From the NCBI GenBank assembly GCA_039922495.1, contig JBDTEO010000006.1:83558-147557 (forward strand): a stretch of 64,000 nucleotides of DNA. Reading direction: 5' to 3'. The notes below the pieces were generated by a model. It saw nothing but the letters and a program-made list of their open reading frames with translations, was not told the origin of the DNA and did no database searches. Positions 24,853 through 33,490 of the stretch are shown piece after piece; position 1 is the stretch's first letter; each line of letters begins with the position of its first letter. The DNA comes from JALYYC01 sp039922495. GTDB taxonomy: Bacteria > Chloroflexota > Dormibacteria > CF-121. Position numbers and translations under genes: made by a program.

Positions 24853-26607
24853 ATGGCATTCGGATCCGGTGACGGTGACCGGGGCCCGGGTCGGGACGCG
24901 GTCGAGCTGTATACACGGACGTATACGACCCTCCTGCGCAGTTCGGGGGAGACGAAGCTCAAGGTTCTCGAGCAATCGCATATCGGCATGTCGTCGAGCT
25001 TGCATCCAAGAGCCGGTTCACTGGAGCCCGACACCGGTGCCCTGATCTATGCGCTCCGCCGCCTGCCCCCGTGCATCCTGAACGTGCGCCGGATCGTGCT
25101 CGGCCAATCGGCCGAGGTCTTCCGGCTGGCCCTCAACGTAGACGTTGAGAGCTGGGAGATGCAGAGCGCGCCCGGTCGCCGCCGCCGCTACTACTTCGAC
25201 GGCAAGGAAACGCTTGCCGTGTACATCGCGAGCCTGTCCGATGTCGACGACGTGGTACCCCAGCTCGTCGCCCTGCAGATCGAGTGGAACAAGTTGCACG
25301 GCCTCCTCAGCGGAGAGGATCTCAGGGCCATCGAGACGACCGCGGAACAGTTCCGGCTCTTGGAGCGGTTGGGCATCTCGGAAGATGATGCCCTGCGGCT
25401 GCTCGACATCTGGGGCAACCTCGCCGGTCCGCTCCGCCAGATCCAGGCCGAAGAGAAGAGTTTCAGTGTCCGAATGCTCGGCGGCACGCAGGTTGGTTAC
25501 GTCAAGGCGACGAGGCGCTGGTGGCAACCGATCGAGGCCCTCCTGCAGGCCCAGGGCGTTCGGGATCGCCCAATCTATTTCATCTCCAGCAACACCCACA
25601 GCGTGATCAACCTGCTCAGTGGAACCGCGCAGCGGCATCAGGAGGAGATCATCGAGCACATCGAGCAGGGCAACAACCTCGAGCTCGTCCCCGAGCTGCG
25701 CAAATTGCGCCAGGGACAAACCCGCGGCAATTGGGACAACTTCCTCTACTTCGCCGCGCGCGCCTTTTACGGACCATCGGACGAGTCACAGGTGAGGCGC
25801 GCGCAACGATCGAAGGAAGAAGAGGAGCGGGGCATCTTTTTCCTGCCCAGTCGCGCCGGCCTCGACCTGGCGGCCCAGGTCATCATTCTCGACCGGCTGC
25901 ACGCCGGCGATCTCGACCCTCGCCTGGGGAGTCCGTCGGAGGCGCAGACCAAGCAGAGTCCGGCGGTCGTCATCAATATCAACTACCCACTGGGGCTGGG
26001 CGCGTACAACGTCCTGCGCGAGGTCGCCCAGAGCGTCGAGACCCTCCGCGGCGTCTATGTCCTGGGCAAGGCGGCGACGCTGAATGCCAGCATCGGCGAC
26101 ATCATGATTTCGAATGTCGTCTACGACGAGCATTCGGAAAACACCTACTGGCTCGATAACTGCTTTAGCTTCAGCAGCGTGGCGCCATTTCTCGTTTATG
26201 GGTCCGCGCTCGATAATCAGCGCGCCGTCACGGTTCGGGGCACCTTCCTGCAGAACCGCGGGTACCTCGACTTCTACCACCGCGAGAGTTTCACCGTGGT
26301 CGAGATGGAAGCGGGTCCCTACCTCAACGCGCTCTACGAGACGACGGAGTCATCCCGATACCCGATGCGTGACAACATCAATTTCACTAAGCTCCCGTTT
26401 GATTTTGGGCTTTTGCACTACGCGTCGGACACGCCCTACACCCAGGCGCGAACGCTCGGCGCGCGCGGGCTCTCCTATTACGGCCTGGACTCCACCTACG
26501 CGTCCTCGGTCGCGATCCTCCGCCGGATCCTCGCGCAAGAGAGCATCCTGACAACCGATCTTGCGGCGCCCCGCTGGGCCGACGCCGAGGCGCGCCAGGG
26601 CGCCTGA
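24853..26607 (+). CDS. large protein with nucleoside-phosphorylase-like C-terminal region
   Basis: The 584-aa protein is soluble. The first 350 residues are helical and unrecognised. The C-terminal part contains VYVLGKAATLNASIGDIMISNVVYDE near residue 405 and SFTVVEMEAGPYLNAL near 480; the G-x-A..IGD and VEMEA patterns are those of the purine nucleoside phosphorylase/MTA nucleosidase fold, where the EMEA Glu contacts ribose. The enzymatic reaction is not certain, because other active-site residues could not be checked by eye. ATG 24853 is used; GTG 24811 is upstream in frame. A strong terminator follows, so the gene is monocistronic. Confidence 0.7.
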   Translation: MAFGSGDGDRGPGRDAVELYTRTYTTLLRSSGETKLKVLEQSHIGMSSSLHPRAGSLEPDTGALIYALRRLPPCILNVRRIVLGQSAEVFRLALNVDVESWEMQSAPGRRRRYYFDGKETLAVYIASLSDVDDVVPQLVALQIEWNKLHGLLSGEDLRAIETTAEQFRLLERLGISEDDALRLLDIWGNLAGPLRQIQAEEKSFSVRMLGGTQVGYVKATRRWWQPIEALLQAQGVRDRPIYFISSNTHSVINLLSGTAQRHQEEIIEHIEQGNNLELVPELRKLRQGQTRGNWDNFLYFAARAFYGPSDESQVRRAQRSKEEEERGIFFLPSRAGLDLAAQVIILDRLHAGDLDPRLGSPSEAQTKQSPAVVININYPLGLGAYNVLREVAQSVETLRGVYVLGKAATLNASIGDIMISNVVYDEHSENTYWLDNCFSFSSVAPFLVYGSALDNQRAVTVRGTFLQNRGYLDFYHRESFTVVEMEAGPYLNALYETTESSRYPMRDNINFTKLPFDFGLLHYASDTPYTQARTLGARGLSYYGLDSTYASSVAILRRILAQESILTTDLAAPRWADAEARQGA

Positions 26608-26614
26608 CAAAGGC

Positions 26615-26640
26615 AAAAGGCCGCTGGGGGGCGGCCTTTT
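26615..26640 (+). terminator. strong intrinsic terminator
   Basis: Perfect 10-bp inverted repeat AAAAGGCCGC/GCGGCCTTTT with a 6-nt GT-rich loop, beginning 7 bp after the stop codon of the phosphorylase-like gene. The A-run and T-run make it usable from both sides. Confidence 0.9.
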
Positions 26641-26737
26641 GTGGGGGAGGAGGGGGTGAGGTTTGCTTCCTTAGCGCAGGCTAGCAGTCGCGGCTTACGG
26701 GCGATCTAACTAAATCTGGCGGTCGAACAGGCGTCGG

Positions 26738-27472
26738 TCAGGCCGCGCGTTTCCGCCGCCGGCCGCCCTTCTTGCGAAGCGCCAGCTGCTGGAGCGCGAG
26801 ATCGACACGCCGGTCGGAAGGGTCCAGGTGCTTGGCCCCCGTCAACCAGCGCTGGGCCGCCAGCAGATTGTCGCGCTCGAGATGGGCTAGGCCAAGCTGC
26901 AGGCTCAGGCCGGGATCGGTGGGGCAGGCCTGCGCCGCCCGTTCGAGAAACGGAAATGCTTCGTCGCGTCGGCCGTTTTCCCAGAGTAAGGTCCCGAGCT
27001 CGACCAGGATTTCGGGTTCTTCCGGCGCCTCGTTCAGGGCACGGAGATAGGCCGTCCGAGCGACGTCGGTATGGCCGAGGTGCCGGTGGTCCCGCCCGAT
27101 CAGGTACCACGTCTGCCAGGAGCTGGGGGCCAGCATCATGGTTCGCGTGTAGGCCGCCTTGGCCTGCTCCCGATTGCCAGTGGCATCGCACGTCATGCCG
27201 AGGCGAAAGGCGACCTCGGCATCATCCGGGGCAAGCTCGGCGGCCCTGACGAGGACGTCGCGCGCGCGGACATAGTCGCGGATTCGATGGCAGAGCGTTC
27301 CGAGGCGGAGTCGTGGAAGGGCCTCGTCGGGCGCCAGCTTGACCGCGGCTTCGTAACGAACCAGTGCCTCCCGGACGTTGCCAAAGGCTTCCGCCGACCG
27401 ACCGCTGGCGAGCACGTTTTCGGTTTCCCGGTTAAGGCTCACTGCGCAGGGATAACGCGGCATCCGGAGCAC
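26738..27472 (-). CDS. tetratricopeptide-repeat protein
   Basis: The 244-aa product is built of about six TPR units, each ending in the usual A-P or P-x-x pattern (KLAPDEALPRLRLGTL, ELAPDDAEVAFRLGMT, MLAPSSWQTWYLIGRD, NEAPEEPEILVELGTL, QACPTDPGLSLQLGLA, HLDPSDRRVDLALQQL), and ends in a very basic tail KKGGRRRKRAA that might bind nucleic acid or the membrane. There is no signal peptide. TPRs scaffold protein complexes; the partner is unknown. Confidence 0.85.
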   Translation of the reverse strand: MLRMPRYPCAVSLNRETENVLASGRSAEAFGNVREALVRYEAAVKLAPDEALPRLRLGTLCHRIRDYVRARDVLVRAAELAPDDAEVAFRLGMTCDATGNREQAKAAYTRTMMLAPSSWQTWYLIGRDHRHLGHTDVARTAYLRALNEAPEEPEILVELGTLLWENGRRDEAFPFLERAAQACPTDPGLSLQLGLAHLERDNLLAAQRWLTGAKHLDPSDRRVDLALQQLALRKKGGRRRKRAA

Positions 27473-27531
27473 GCTTGCAAGCCCGCCGGCCGTTCCGTAA
27501 CACGGCGGCGTGACGAATCGCCGACGGCGGG

Positions 27532-27747
27532 TCAGGCCCCGCCTGCGTCCTCCAGGAAGCGGAGCAGATCCGGCTCCTCCATATCCTGGGCGGGCAGGAC
27601 CGGGGTGTATTGCAGTCGCGCCGCGAGCTTCATGGCGAGTTCGACCTTGAAGTCGACGGGGGTAAAGCCCTTGTCGGTGAAGATCCCGAGCGCTCGGTTG
27701 CGGATGACCAGGGCGGCTCCGTGCTTGCGAGCCAGGACCGTCATCAT
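27532..27747 (-). CDS. small protein following a response regulator (71 aa)
   Basis: A 71-aa product (MMTVLARKHGAALVIRN, with GIFTDKGFTPVDFKVELAMKLA) whose ATG overlaps the stop of the upstream response regulator gene (ATGATG/TGA). No known domain. The tight coupling suggests that it works with that regulator. Confidence 0.55.
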   Translation of the reverse strand: MMTVLARKHGAALVIRNRALGIFTDKGFTPVDFKVELAMKLAARLQYTPVLPAQDMEEPDLLRFLEDAGGA

Positions 27748-28106
27748 GGGATGCGCGCGGCCGGCACCAGCTGCGCGACCAGGCGAGCGAGCTGGGTAGG
27801 CTTGAACGGCTTTTCCACCGTCGCCACGGCGCCGGCGGCTCGAGCGCGGCCGGGGGTGCCGGCGTCGCGAAACTCGGTCATCATGACGACCGCCGCCCGT
27901 GGCCTCAGCAGGGCGAGAAGCTGGAAGGCGTCACCGTCCGGCAGGCTGGAGTCGAGCAAGACCAGGTCCGGGTGCATCGCCTCGGCAGCGTACGGCACGG
28001 AGGCGGCGCCCGACTCGCACCGGACCTGATGGCCTTCCCGTTGGAGCTTGAAGACGATGATCGACGCGATGTTGGGCTCGTCTTCGACCACGAGGACCCG
28101 TGCCAT
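27744..28106 (-). CDS. single-domain response regulator (CheY-like)
   Basis: The 120-aa receiver domain has the acidic pair in VVEDEPN, the phosphoacceptor Asp in LVLLDSSLPDGD near residue 51, the Thr/Ser switch in VVMMTEF and the Lys in TVEKPFKP near 100. There is no output domain, so it signals through protein contact. No histidine kinase is encoded in the window. Confidence 0.88.
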   Translation of the reverse strand: MARVLVVEDEPNIASIIVFKLQREGHQVRCESGAASVPYAAEAMHPDLVLLDSSLPDGDAFQLLALLRPRAAVVMMTEFRDAGTPGRARAAGAVATVEKPFKPTQLARLVAQLVPAARIP

Positions 28107-28125
28107 AGGCGGCTAATGTTAGCGC

Positions 28126-28665
28126 GTGGTGCGCGGCTCGCCGACGATTCCGACCATCTTCCTGGCGCACGGCGCGGCCGGGACCGCCGCGAGCATGCAG
28201 CCGTACATTGACGCCCTCAAGCGGCGGGGCCTCAACGCGGAGACGGTCAGCCTGCGCCGGGGCGGCCGGCCGGTTCCCAAGGCGGAGCGGGCGGTTCCCG
28301 ACTTTCTCAGCGCGGTGCCGTCAAGGTCGATCGCGGGCGGCCACTCCTATGGCGGCCGGGTGGCGAGCATGGCGGCACTGGAGACGAGCTACGCCGGCCT
28401 GATCCTCCTGAGCTATCCGCTCCATCGCCCGGGGCATCCGGAGACGCCCCGCACGGAGCACTGGCCGAAGATAACCTGCCCGGTCCTCCTGCTTTCAGGG
28501 GAACGCGATCCCTTTGCCCAACTGCCGCTGCTGAAACGATCGGTCAAGCTGTTGCCCAGGGCGACCCTTGTCACCTTTCCGGGCGTCGGCCACGGGCTGC
28601 TCCCGGTCCTGGATGCCGCCATGGACCGGGTGGCGGCGTTCGTGCGCGCGCTCCCTTTACGCTAG
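28126..28665 (+). CDS. alpha/beta hydrolase fold protein
   Basis: The 179-aa protein has the nucleophile elbow GGHSYGGRVA near residue 67, a later Asp in LLLSGERDPFAQ near 130 and a His in VGHGLLPV near 158, forming a Ser-Asp-His triad in the right order. The compact size and the IFLAHGAAG opening resemble the dienelactone hydrolase-like/Tex30 group. Substrate unknown. GTG starts at 28126 and 28129 are adjacent; the 3' end overlaps the convergent transglycosylase gene by 4 bp. Confidence 0.8.
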   Translation: MVRGSPTIPTIFLAHGAAGTAASMQPYIDALKRRGLNAETVSLRRGGRPVPKAERAVPDFLSAVPSRSIAGGHSYGGRVASMAALETSYAGLILLSYPLHRPGHPETPRTEHWPKITCPVLLLSGERDPFAQLPLLKRSVKLLPRATLVTFPGVGHGLLPVLDAAMDRVAAFVRALPLR

Positions 28666-29582
28666 TTGCTGAATCCCTCGGGGAGGAGGACGTCACCGCC
28701 GTTGGTCGCGACGTAGACCTGCCAGTTGTAGTAGCTGAGGAAGGTGCGCTCGTTGCCAAGCATCTGTTGCGCGTACTGCGTGACGGCCTGGACGTACAGC
28801 GTGCTGTTGTTGTAGGCGTAGATGGCGCGATTCAGATCGCGCGCCGCGCCAGCGGCCTGCAGGTAGCGACCCGCGGCGAGGATGGCGTCGCGGGGATTGT
28901 TCACGTCGCCGCGACCGTAGGTCGCCCAGGTCGGGGGCATGAACTGCATCGGGCCCTGCGCGCCGGCCGAACTGAGGCCCTGGATGCGGCCCATATTGGT
29001 CTCGATCAGGTTGATTGCCGCCAGGTACTGCCAGCGAATCCCGAAGGCCGCTTCCGCCTCGCGATAGTAGCCAAGCAGCACCTCGGGTGGTGGCGGCGCG
29101 ACGATCCGCCAGTGGGGCAACTGGCTCCGGCTGCCGTTCAAGCTGTCGATCTGCCGCGCCGCACTCAGGTTCGCCTGGATCGCGGCCTGAACCGGGGGCG
29201 CGACCGCCGCCAGCACGCCCGGCACCAGGTTGGGGCGGGTGGCAAGCAGGTGATACATCTGTTGCTGGCGCCGACCGAGCCCGACGTACTCAAAGGCTGG
29301 GGTATTGGCGGTCCGGATGCCTGCCTCAACGCCGCCCAGTTCGTTCGCCACGTAGGCGGCATCGAGATCGGCTGGTGCGGGACCCACGGGCTGGGCGGAG
29401 ACGGGCGTGGCTGCGGGCGACGCGGTCGGTGTGGCCACCGGGCTGGCACTCGGCGTCGTGCGCGCCGCGACGACCGACGGGTGCACGCTGGCATCCGGCG
29501 CCTGGCGCGTCGCCGTTGCGCAGGCGCAGAGGGCGGTCGCCACGGCGACCGCCGTCAGGAGCGTGGGAAACCGCCGACTCAT
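28662..29582 (-). CDS. lytic transglycosylase lipoprotein (SLT domain)
   Basis: Cleaves the glycan strands of peptidoglycan. The 306-aa product has a lipoprotein signal (TAVAVATALCAC, lipid-carrying Cys near residue 19), a Thr/Ala/Pro-rich linker, and a C-terminal SLT/MltG-type domain with the catalytic Glu in LIETNMGRI near residue 195, followed by GAQGPMQFMPPTW and AIYAYNNS, the conserved family 1 motifs. It is membrane-anchored outside the cell, near the sortase and class of surface proteins encoded downstream. Confidence 0.88.
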   Translation of the reverse strand: MSRRFPTLLTAVAVATALCACATATRQAPDASVHPSVVAARTTPSASPVATPTASPAATPVSAQPVGPAPADLDAAYVANELGGVEAGIRTANTPAFEYVGLGRRQQQMYHLLATRPNLVPGVLAAVAPPVQAAIQANLSAARQIDSLNGSRSQLPHWRIVAPPPPEVLLGYYREAEAAFGIRWQYLAAINLIETNMGRIQGLSSAGAQGPMQFMPPTWATYGRGDVNNPRDAILAAGRYLQAAGAARDLNRAIYAYNNSTLYVQAVTQYAQQMLGNERTFLSYYNWQVYVATNGGDVLLPEGFSN

Positions 29583-29662
29583 GGCTCGACGGATTCTAGG
29601 AAGGGGGCGCTTTCGAATCAACCGAAACGACACTAAGGTCGCCTGGTCGCGTTGCACCTGCT

Positions 29663-30007
29663 GTGGCCAATCGCCTGACTCGCGTTCCCGCGGCACCCCC
29701 TCCGCTTGACCGGGCGCAGTTGCGGCTCCTGCCCCTGGCCGACCTGTTCATGGCGCTGATGTGGTCGCGGCCAGGCGGCCAGTCGTTACGCACAACCTGG
29801 GTTACCCCGGCGACCATCTGGCTCTGTGTCGCGGTCGCCAGCGTCAGCGCGAGTCTGATGATCGCGGCGATCGGCTATGCGATCGCCTCAGCCAACCTCC
29901 TGATGCTGGGAGGCGCCCTGCTCGCCTTGCTGATCACCGCCGGCACGGGAAGCGTCTCCGCCTACGGGATCCGTCAGCGCAGGCTGGCCCGCCGGTCGAG
30001 TGCCTGA
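29663..30007 (+). CDS. small two-span membrane protein
   Basis: The 114-aa product has a polar N-terminus, two hydrophobic spans (about residues 49-70 and 73-97) and a basic C-terminus (RQRRLARRSSA). GTG start. It overlaps the end of the convergent sortase gene by 34 bp. No family recognised. Confidence 0.6.
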   Translation: MANRLTRVPAAPPPLDRAQLRLLPLADLFMALMWSRPGGQSLRTTWVTPATIWLCVAVASVSASLMIAAIGYAIASANLLMLGGALLALLITAGTGSVSAYGIRQRRLARRSSA

Positions 30008-30750
30008 GACGAGGCGGGAGTCATGACCGCGTAGACGGCCAGGCGATGGTCGTAGGTGCCCGATCCGTTGAGCCAGTGCCCTGTGCAGGTGATCAAGGTC
30101 AGGTGCGCGAGGCCGTCGACCGACTCGAGGGGCCCCTGGCCGGAAACGGGTCCGGGACCATAGATCTTCGTCAGGATGGCGGGATCGAGCGTCTGGCGCA
30201 GCGTGTACACCGCCGTCTCGGTCACGACATACGGGAGGTCGAGGCCGGTTCGCTTGTCGCGGATGACGATCGGGTCACCCGGTCGGAGGTCGCTCAAGTG
30301 AGCGAAGATCGCCGGTCGTCCGAGGACATCATCCACATGGCCCGCGATCGTTGCCGTCCCGGCCTCGCCCGGGGCGCCGCTACCCCGATACCAGAAGGCG
30401 GTTCGCCAGACCGGATCAGTGGCTCGCCCCGTGGGCGTGTCCATCACATTGCTGGGGTTAATCCCGACGCCAAGAACCGCCGCGCTGAGGTGGAGTCGCG
30501 AAATCTGGAGTTCAAGGGGAACGGCGACGGGGCCGGCCCTGAGGTCGAGTTGCGGGTCGACCAGGGGCGCGACGGTGTCGGTCGGTTGTGCCGAGGGAAT
30601 TGGCTCTGCCGAACCCGATGCTCCCGAAGAGGCAGCTGGACGGTTGGCGCTCGCGCTGGCACAGGCCGTCAGCAGCATGCCGACCATCAGCGCCGCGGCG
30701 AGCCGACGAGGCGATCCACGACTGGCGCGCAGGTGCTGCCTCAGTTCCAT
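29974..30750 (-). CDS. sortase, class F-like, with lipoprotein-type signal
   Basis: A transpeptidase that links surface proteins to the cell wall. The 258-aa product has a signal with a lipobox-like LLTAC near residue 29, a low-complexity linker and a sortase barrel containing the catalytic His in TIAGHVDD near 140, the catalytic Cys in TLITCTG near 222 and the Arg in YDHRLAVYA near 236. The pattern is nearest to class E/F sortases of high-GC monoderms. It follows the ice-binding-domain gene by 20 bp on the same strand. The LAQTG protein at 22843-23970 is a candidate substrate. Confidence 0.87.
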   Translation of the reverse strand: MELRQHLRASRGSPRRLAAALMVGMLLTACASASANRPAASSGASGSAEPIPSAQPTDTVAPLVDPQLDLRAGPVAVPLELQISRLHLSAAVLGVGINPSNVMDTPTGRATDPVWRTAFWYRGSGAPGEAGTATIAGHVDDVLGRPAIFAHLSDLRPGDPIVIRDKRTGLDLPYVVTETAVYTLRQTLDPAILTKIYGPGPVSGQGPLESVDGLAHLTLITCTGHWLNGSGTYDHRLAVYAVMTPASSQALDRRASLR

Positions 30751-30769
30751 CGTCCGGTCGCCTCGACTG

Positions 30770-31681
30770 CTAGGTGCGGCGGTGCTGCCCTCGACGGCTG
30801 AGGCCGACGCTCACGGCTGCGGCGCCCACAAGTCCACCGGCAAGCAAGGCCGGCAACCAGGCAAAGCCGCTACCCTGCGGCGGACCGCCACCACCGTTCG
30901 GCGCCCCGACGACCGCGGTCGAGGAGGTTGAAAGCGTGGTCGGTAAGGTATTGCCCGCCGGAGGGGCGACGAAGGTTGGCGAGTTATAGCCGCATCCGGC
31001 TGGCCGGATGATGCGATTGGTATCCAGGGTCACCGCGCCATTGCGAGCCAGGGCTCTGCCGCTGAGTGTTGCTCGCGTCTGCATCGCAATCGAGGTGAGG
31101 GCCATGATCGTTCCGACAAAGCTGGTCGAGGTGGCAATGGTTGCGGAACTGCTTACCTGCCAGAAGATCTGGCATGGCTGCGCGCCCCCGGTGAGCACGA
31201 CCCGCGAACCGGACGCCGTGACCAGCGTGCTTCCGATTTGGAAGATGTACACACCCGAGCCCTTGAGGGTGAGCGTCCCGGTCAGCGTCGGCGCCGTCGT
31301 CTGACAGTAAACGCCCGGGACGAGGATCTTGCCGCCGAGGTTGACACCCGTGAAGTTATTCGTTCCCGGGCAGGGTTGTGCTGCCGCGTTAACATACGCG
31401 GCGGTCAGATTCGTCTGGGCGGTGGTGGCGACAGAGTCACCCTTGTGTTGCGCGCCGGATGTCCCGGGCGGAAATCCCGTGACCGCACTGCCCGGGGCCA
31501 CGCCGAGCCCGCCGGTGATCCAGCTGGGGCCGGTGTTCGTGACGGTGGTTCCGGCGAGGACCGCGAACGTGCCGGCCACTCCCAGTCCAGGGTCGGTCGC
31601 AGCCAGTGCAGATAGGGCGTTCGCCCCGACGACCAGGGCGGCGGCAGCAATTGAAATCAAGTATCGAGGCGTTCTTTTCAC
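30770..31681 (-). CDS. ice-binding-domain (DUF3494-like) surface protein
   Basis: The 303-aa protein has a signal peptide (KRTPRYLISIAAAALVVGANALSALA), then a DUF3494/ice-binding-like beta-helix of about 195 residues starting LGVAGTFAVLAGTTVTNTGPSWITGGLGV and containing GVYCQTTAPTLTGTLTLKG and ALARNGAVTLDTN, a Ser/Thr/Gly linker, and a C-terminal span with a basic tail. No LPxTG-type motif is clear. The family was first known from ice binding, but many members are adhesins. The same frame is open far upstream, so earlier starts are false; GTG 31681 precedes the signal peptide. Confidence 0.82.
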   Translation of the reverse strand: MKRTPRYLISIAAAALVVGANALSALAATDPGLGVAGTFAVLAGTTVTNTGPSWITGGLGVAPGSAVTGFPPGTSGAQHKGDSVATTAQTNLTAAYVNAAAQPCPGTNNFTGVNLGGKILVPGVYCQTTAPTLTGTLTLKGSGVYIFQIGSTLVTASGSRVVLTGGAQPCQIFWQVSSSATIATSTSFVGTIMALTSIAMQTRATLSGRALARNGAVTLDTNRIIRPAGCGYNSPTFVAPPAGNTLPTTLSTSSTAVVGAPNGGGGPPQGSGFAWLPALLAGGLVGAAAVSVGLSRRGQHRRT

Positions 31682-31744
31682 GCGGCCAGCATAAGCCCTT
31701 TTTAGAAGATCGTCTACAAAATCGTTGTCAGGTCCGGGCGCCGT

Positions 31745-31960
31745 TTGCCGGCGGGCGCGGTAGGCGCGGCCCTTGGCATCGTTGCTGCAGCCGGCCATCT
31801 CGCACCAGCGGCGCGACCGATATTTCGAGGAATCATAAAAGGCCCACTGACACGATTCATTGGCGCAGCCCTTCAACCGCTCCCAGGTGCCGGCGCCGAT
31901 CGCCGCGAACACGGTGGCCAGAATCCGGCTTTGCGATCCAAAGGCGGATCGACACCCTTC
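31745..31960 (-). pseudogene. remnant of a CGNR zinc-finger protein
   Basis: Upstream of and in the same open frame as the ice-binding gene lies RLKGCANESCQWAFYDSSKYRSRRWCEMAGCSND, clearly the C-terminal zinc finger of the ABATE/CGNR regulators, but the name-giving CGNR tetrad has become CSND. The N-terminal ABATE domain is missing, no start with ribosome site is seen, and the frame runs into the next gene. It is best read as a decayed gene fragment. Confidence 0.5.
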
Positions 31961-32099
31961 CTCCAACCCAGTCCAAATATTTACCAAACGAACTGGGCCG
32001 CGAAGCATCCAAGAGCGCGGGCGCCCCGTCAAGAGGGATGCCAGCACCATTCGGCCATACGATAACGCCCAGCCCAGGATCGATCGAGCATGATGGCCC

Positions 32100-33359
32100 C
32101 TAGCGGGCGAGTTTGGCCGGAGCAAGGTCGCCCGGAAGCGTGGCCGGCACCACGGGCTTCGCCGACTGGGCAGCTTCTCGAGCCGCCACGGCCGTGGCCA
32201 GGCTAGGCCAGGCATCGACCCCGGCCACCCGCGGCAACCGATCCTCCAGGACGGCAGCGACCAGGTCAACCATGCCGGCCCGGATACTCTCTCGATAGAC
32301 GTAACCTTTGGCCGACTCGCCGCCGAGGCTCGCCCCTACCCGCACCCGGCTGCTCACATCCCGGGACTCACCGCGAGCTCGCCACGGTCTGGGATTTCCG
32401 TACCTCTCGACCTCCAAGACCTGCACGGCTTCGTCACCTGAGAGGCGGTAGCCCGGCACCTCGAGAAGTTCTCCGTTTGTGATCGGAAGGTCCTTGAGCA
32501 CCGCGAGGCCCTGGTTGTCGGTCCAGACTTCCAGCTCGAGCCCGACAGGGATCCATCCGGTCAGTTGGCCATGGGCAAATCCCCAGTTCAGGGTGACCCT
32601 TTGGTACTGGGCAAGGTTGGGCTGGGTGAAGGCATGTAGGAAGCTGGCCGTCCCCCCACCTTCGTGCGTGCAGGTCGCCGCCACGGTATCGATCGGCCCT
32701 CCGCCAGGTCGCCGAACCTGGAGGGCCTGGACCGCGAGAGGATGACTACCCATCAGCCAGTCACAGACGTCGAAGAAGTGGACGCCATGCTCGACGAAGA
32801 TGCCGCCGCTGATCGCGTCGTCCCAAAACCAATGGTCCAGGGCAAGGTCCTCGTCTCCTGCGTGGTTTTCCAGACCGAAGCGGCGTAGCCGGCCAAGCAG
32901 TGGACCGTTCCCGACCGGCAGCGATGCGAGGTGATGCAGCAGACCATAAAGCGGGTTCCAGCGCATGACATAGTCCACGGCGAGCCGCACGCGCGCATCG
33001 CGGACGGCCCGAAGCAGCGATGTCGCGTCGTCGATCGTCGTGGCCAGAGGCTTCTCGCAAAAGACATGCTTGCCGGCTGCAGCTGCCGCCAGTCCCATGG
33101 GTGCGTGAAGCGCCGGCGGCGTGTTAATGGCTACCACCTCCACACTCGGGTCGGCGAGCATAGCCGAGTAGTCCGAGTACGCCGTGACCCCATAGGCCGT
33201 GGCGGTTGCCTCCGCCCGGCCCTGGTCGCGGTCGGCCACGCCAATCAGGTTGAGATTGGGGATGGTCGCAAACGTGCTGAGACTAAATTGGCCAAAACGA
33301 CCGCAGCCGACCAGGCCGAGTCCCAAGCGACGGGGGACAGGCTGTGTTGAGTTATTCAT
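32100..33359 (-). CDS. Gfo/Idh/MocA family oxidoreductase
   Basis: An NAD(P)-dependent sugar or inositol oxidoreductase of 419 aa. The Rossmann motif is LGLVGCGRFGQF near residue 15, the family EKP signature is HVFCEKPLATT near 92, and a conserved His-containing substrate segment is FFDVCDW near 195. Its divergent position beside a sugar ABC importer and GH130 enzyme suggests that it oxidises a sugar released by that pathway. The 131-bp gap to the transporter should contain both promoters. Confidence 0.85.
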   Translation of the reverse strand: MNNSTQPVPRRLGLGLVGCGRFGQFSLSTFATIPNLNLIGVADRDQGRAEATATAYGVTAYSDYSAMLADPSVEVVAINTPPALHAPMGLAAAAAGKHVFCEKPLATTIDDATSLLRAVRDARVRLAVDYVMRWNPLYGLLHHLASLPVGNGPLLGRLRRFGLENHAGDEDLALDHWFWDDAISGGIFVEHGVHFFDVCDWLMGSHPLAVQALQVRRPGGGPIDTVAATCTHEGGGTASFLHAFTQPNLAQYQRVTLNWGFAHGQLTGWIPVGLELEVWTDNQGLAVLKDLPITNGELLEVPGYRLSGDEAVQVLEVERYGNPRPWRARGESRDVSSRVRVGASLGGESAKGYVYRESIRAGMVDLVAAVLEDRLPRVAGVDAWPSLATAVAAREAAQSAKPVVPATLPGDLAPAKLAR

Positions 33360-33490
33360 CCGAATGAGCGCTGAGATCGAAGGGTTAGCTGAAACACAGC
33401 TTTAGTGCTAGTGTCCGAATTGGGTGAGCCGTTTGACTCGTTCGGCAGAACCTGTCACTTGGTGGCTGGCACTCTAAAGGAAGGGTACTG

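Noticed and set aside
30770..31000. LPTTL in the ice-binding protein as an LPxTG sorting signal
   Set aside because: No Gly after the Thr, and it lies about 45 residues before the span instead of directly before it.
30770..32269. A single 499-aa protein
   Set aside because: The frame joins a decayed zinc finger to a signal-peptide-bearing ice-binding protein; a signal peptide in mid-protein makes one chain implausible.
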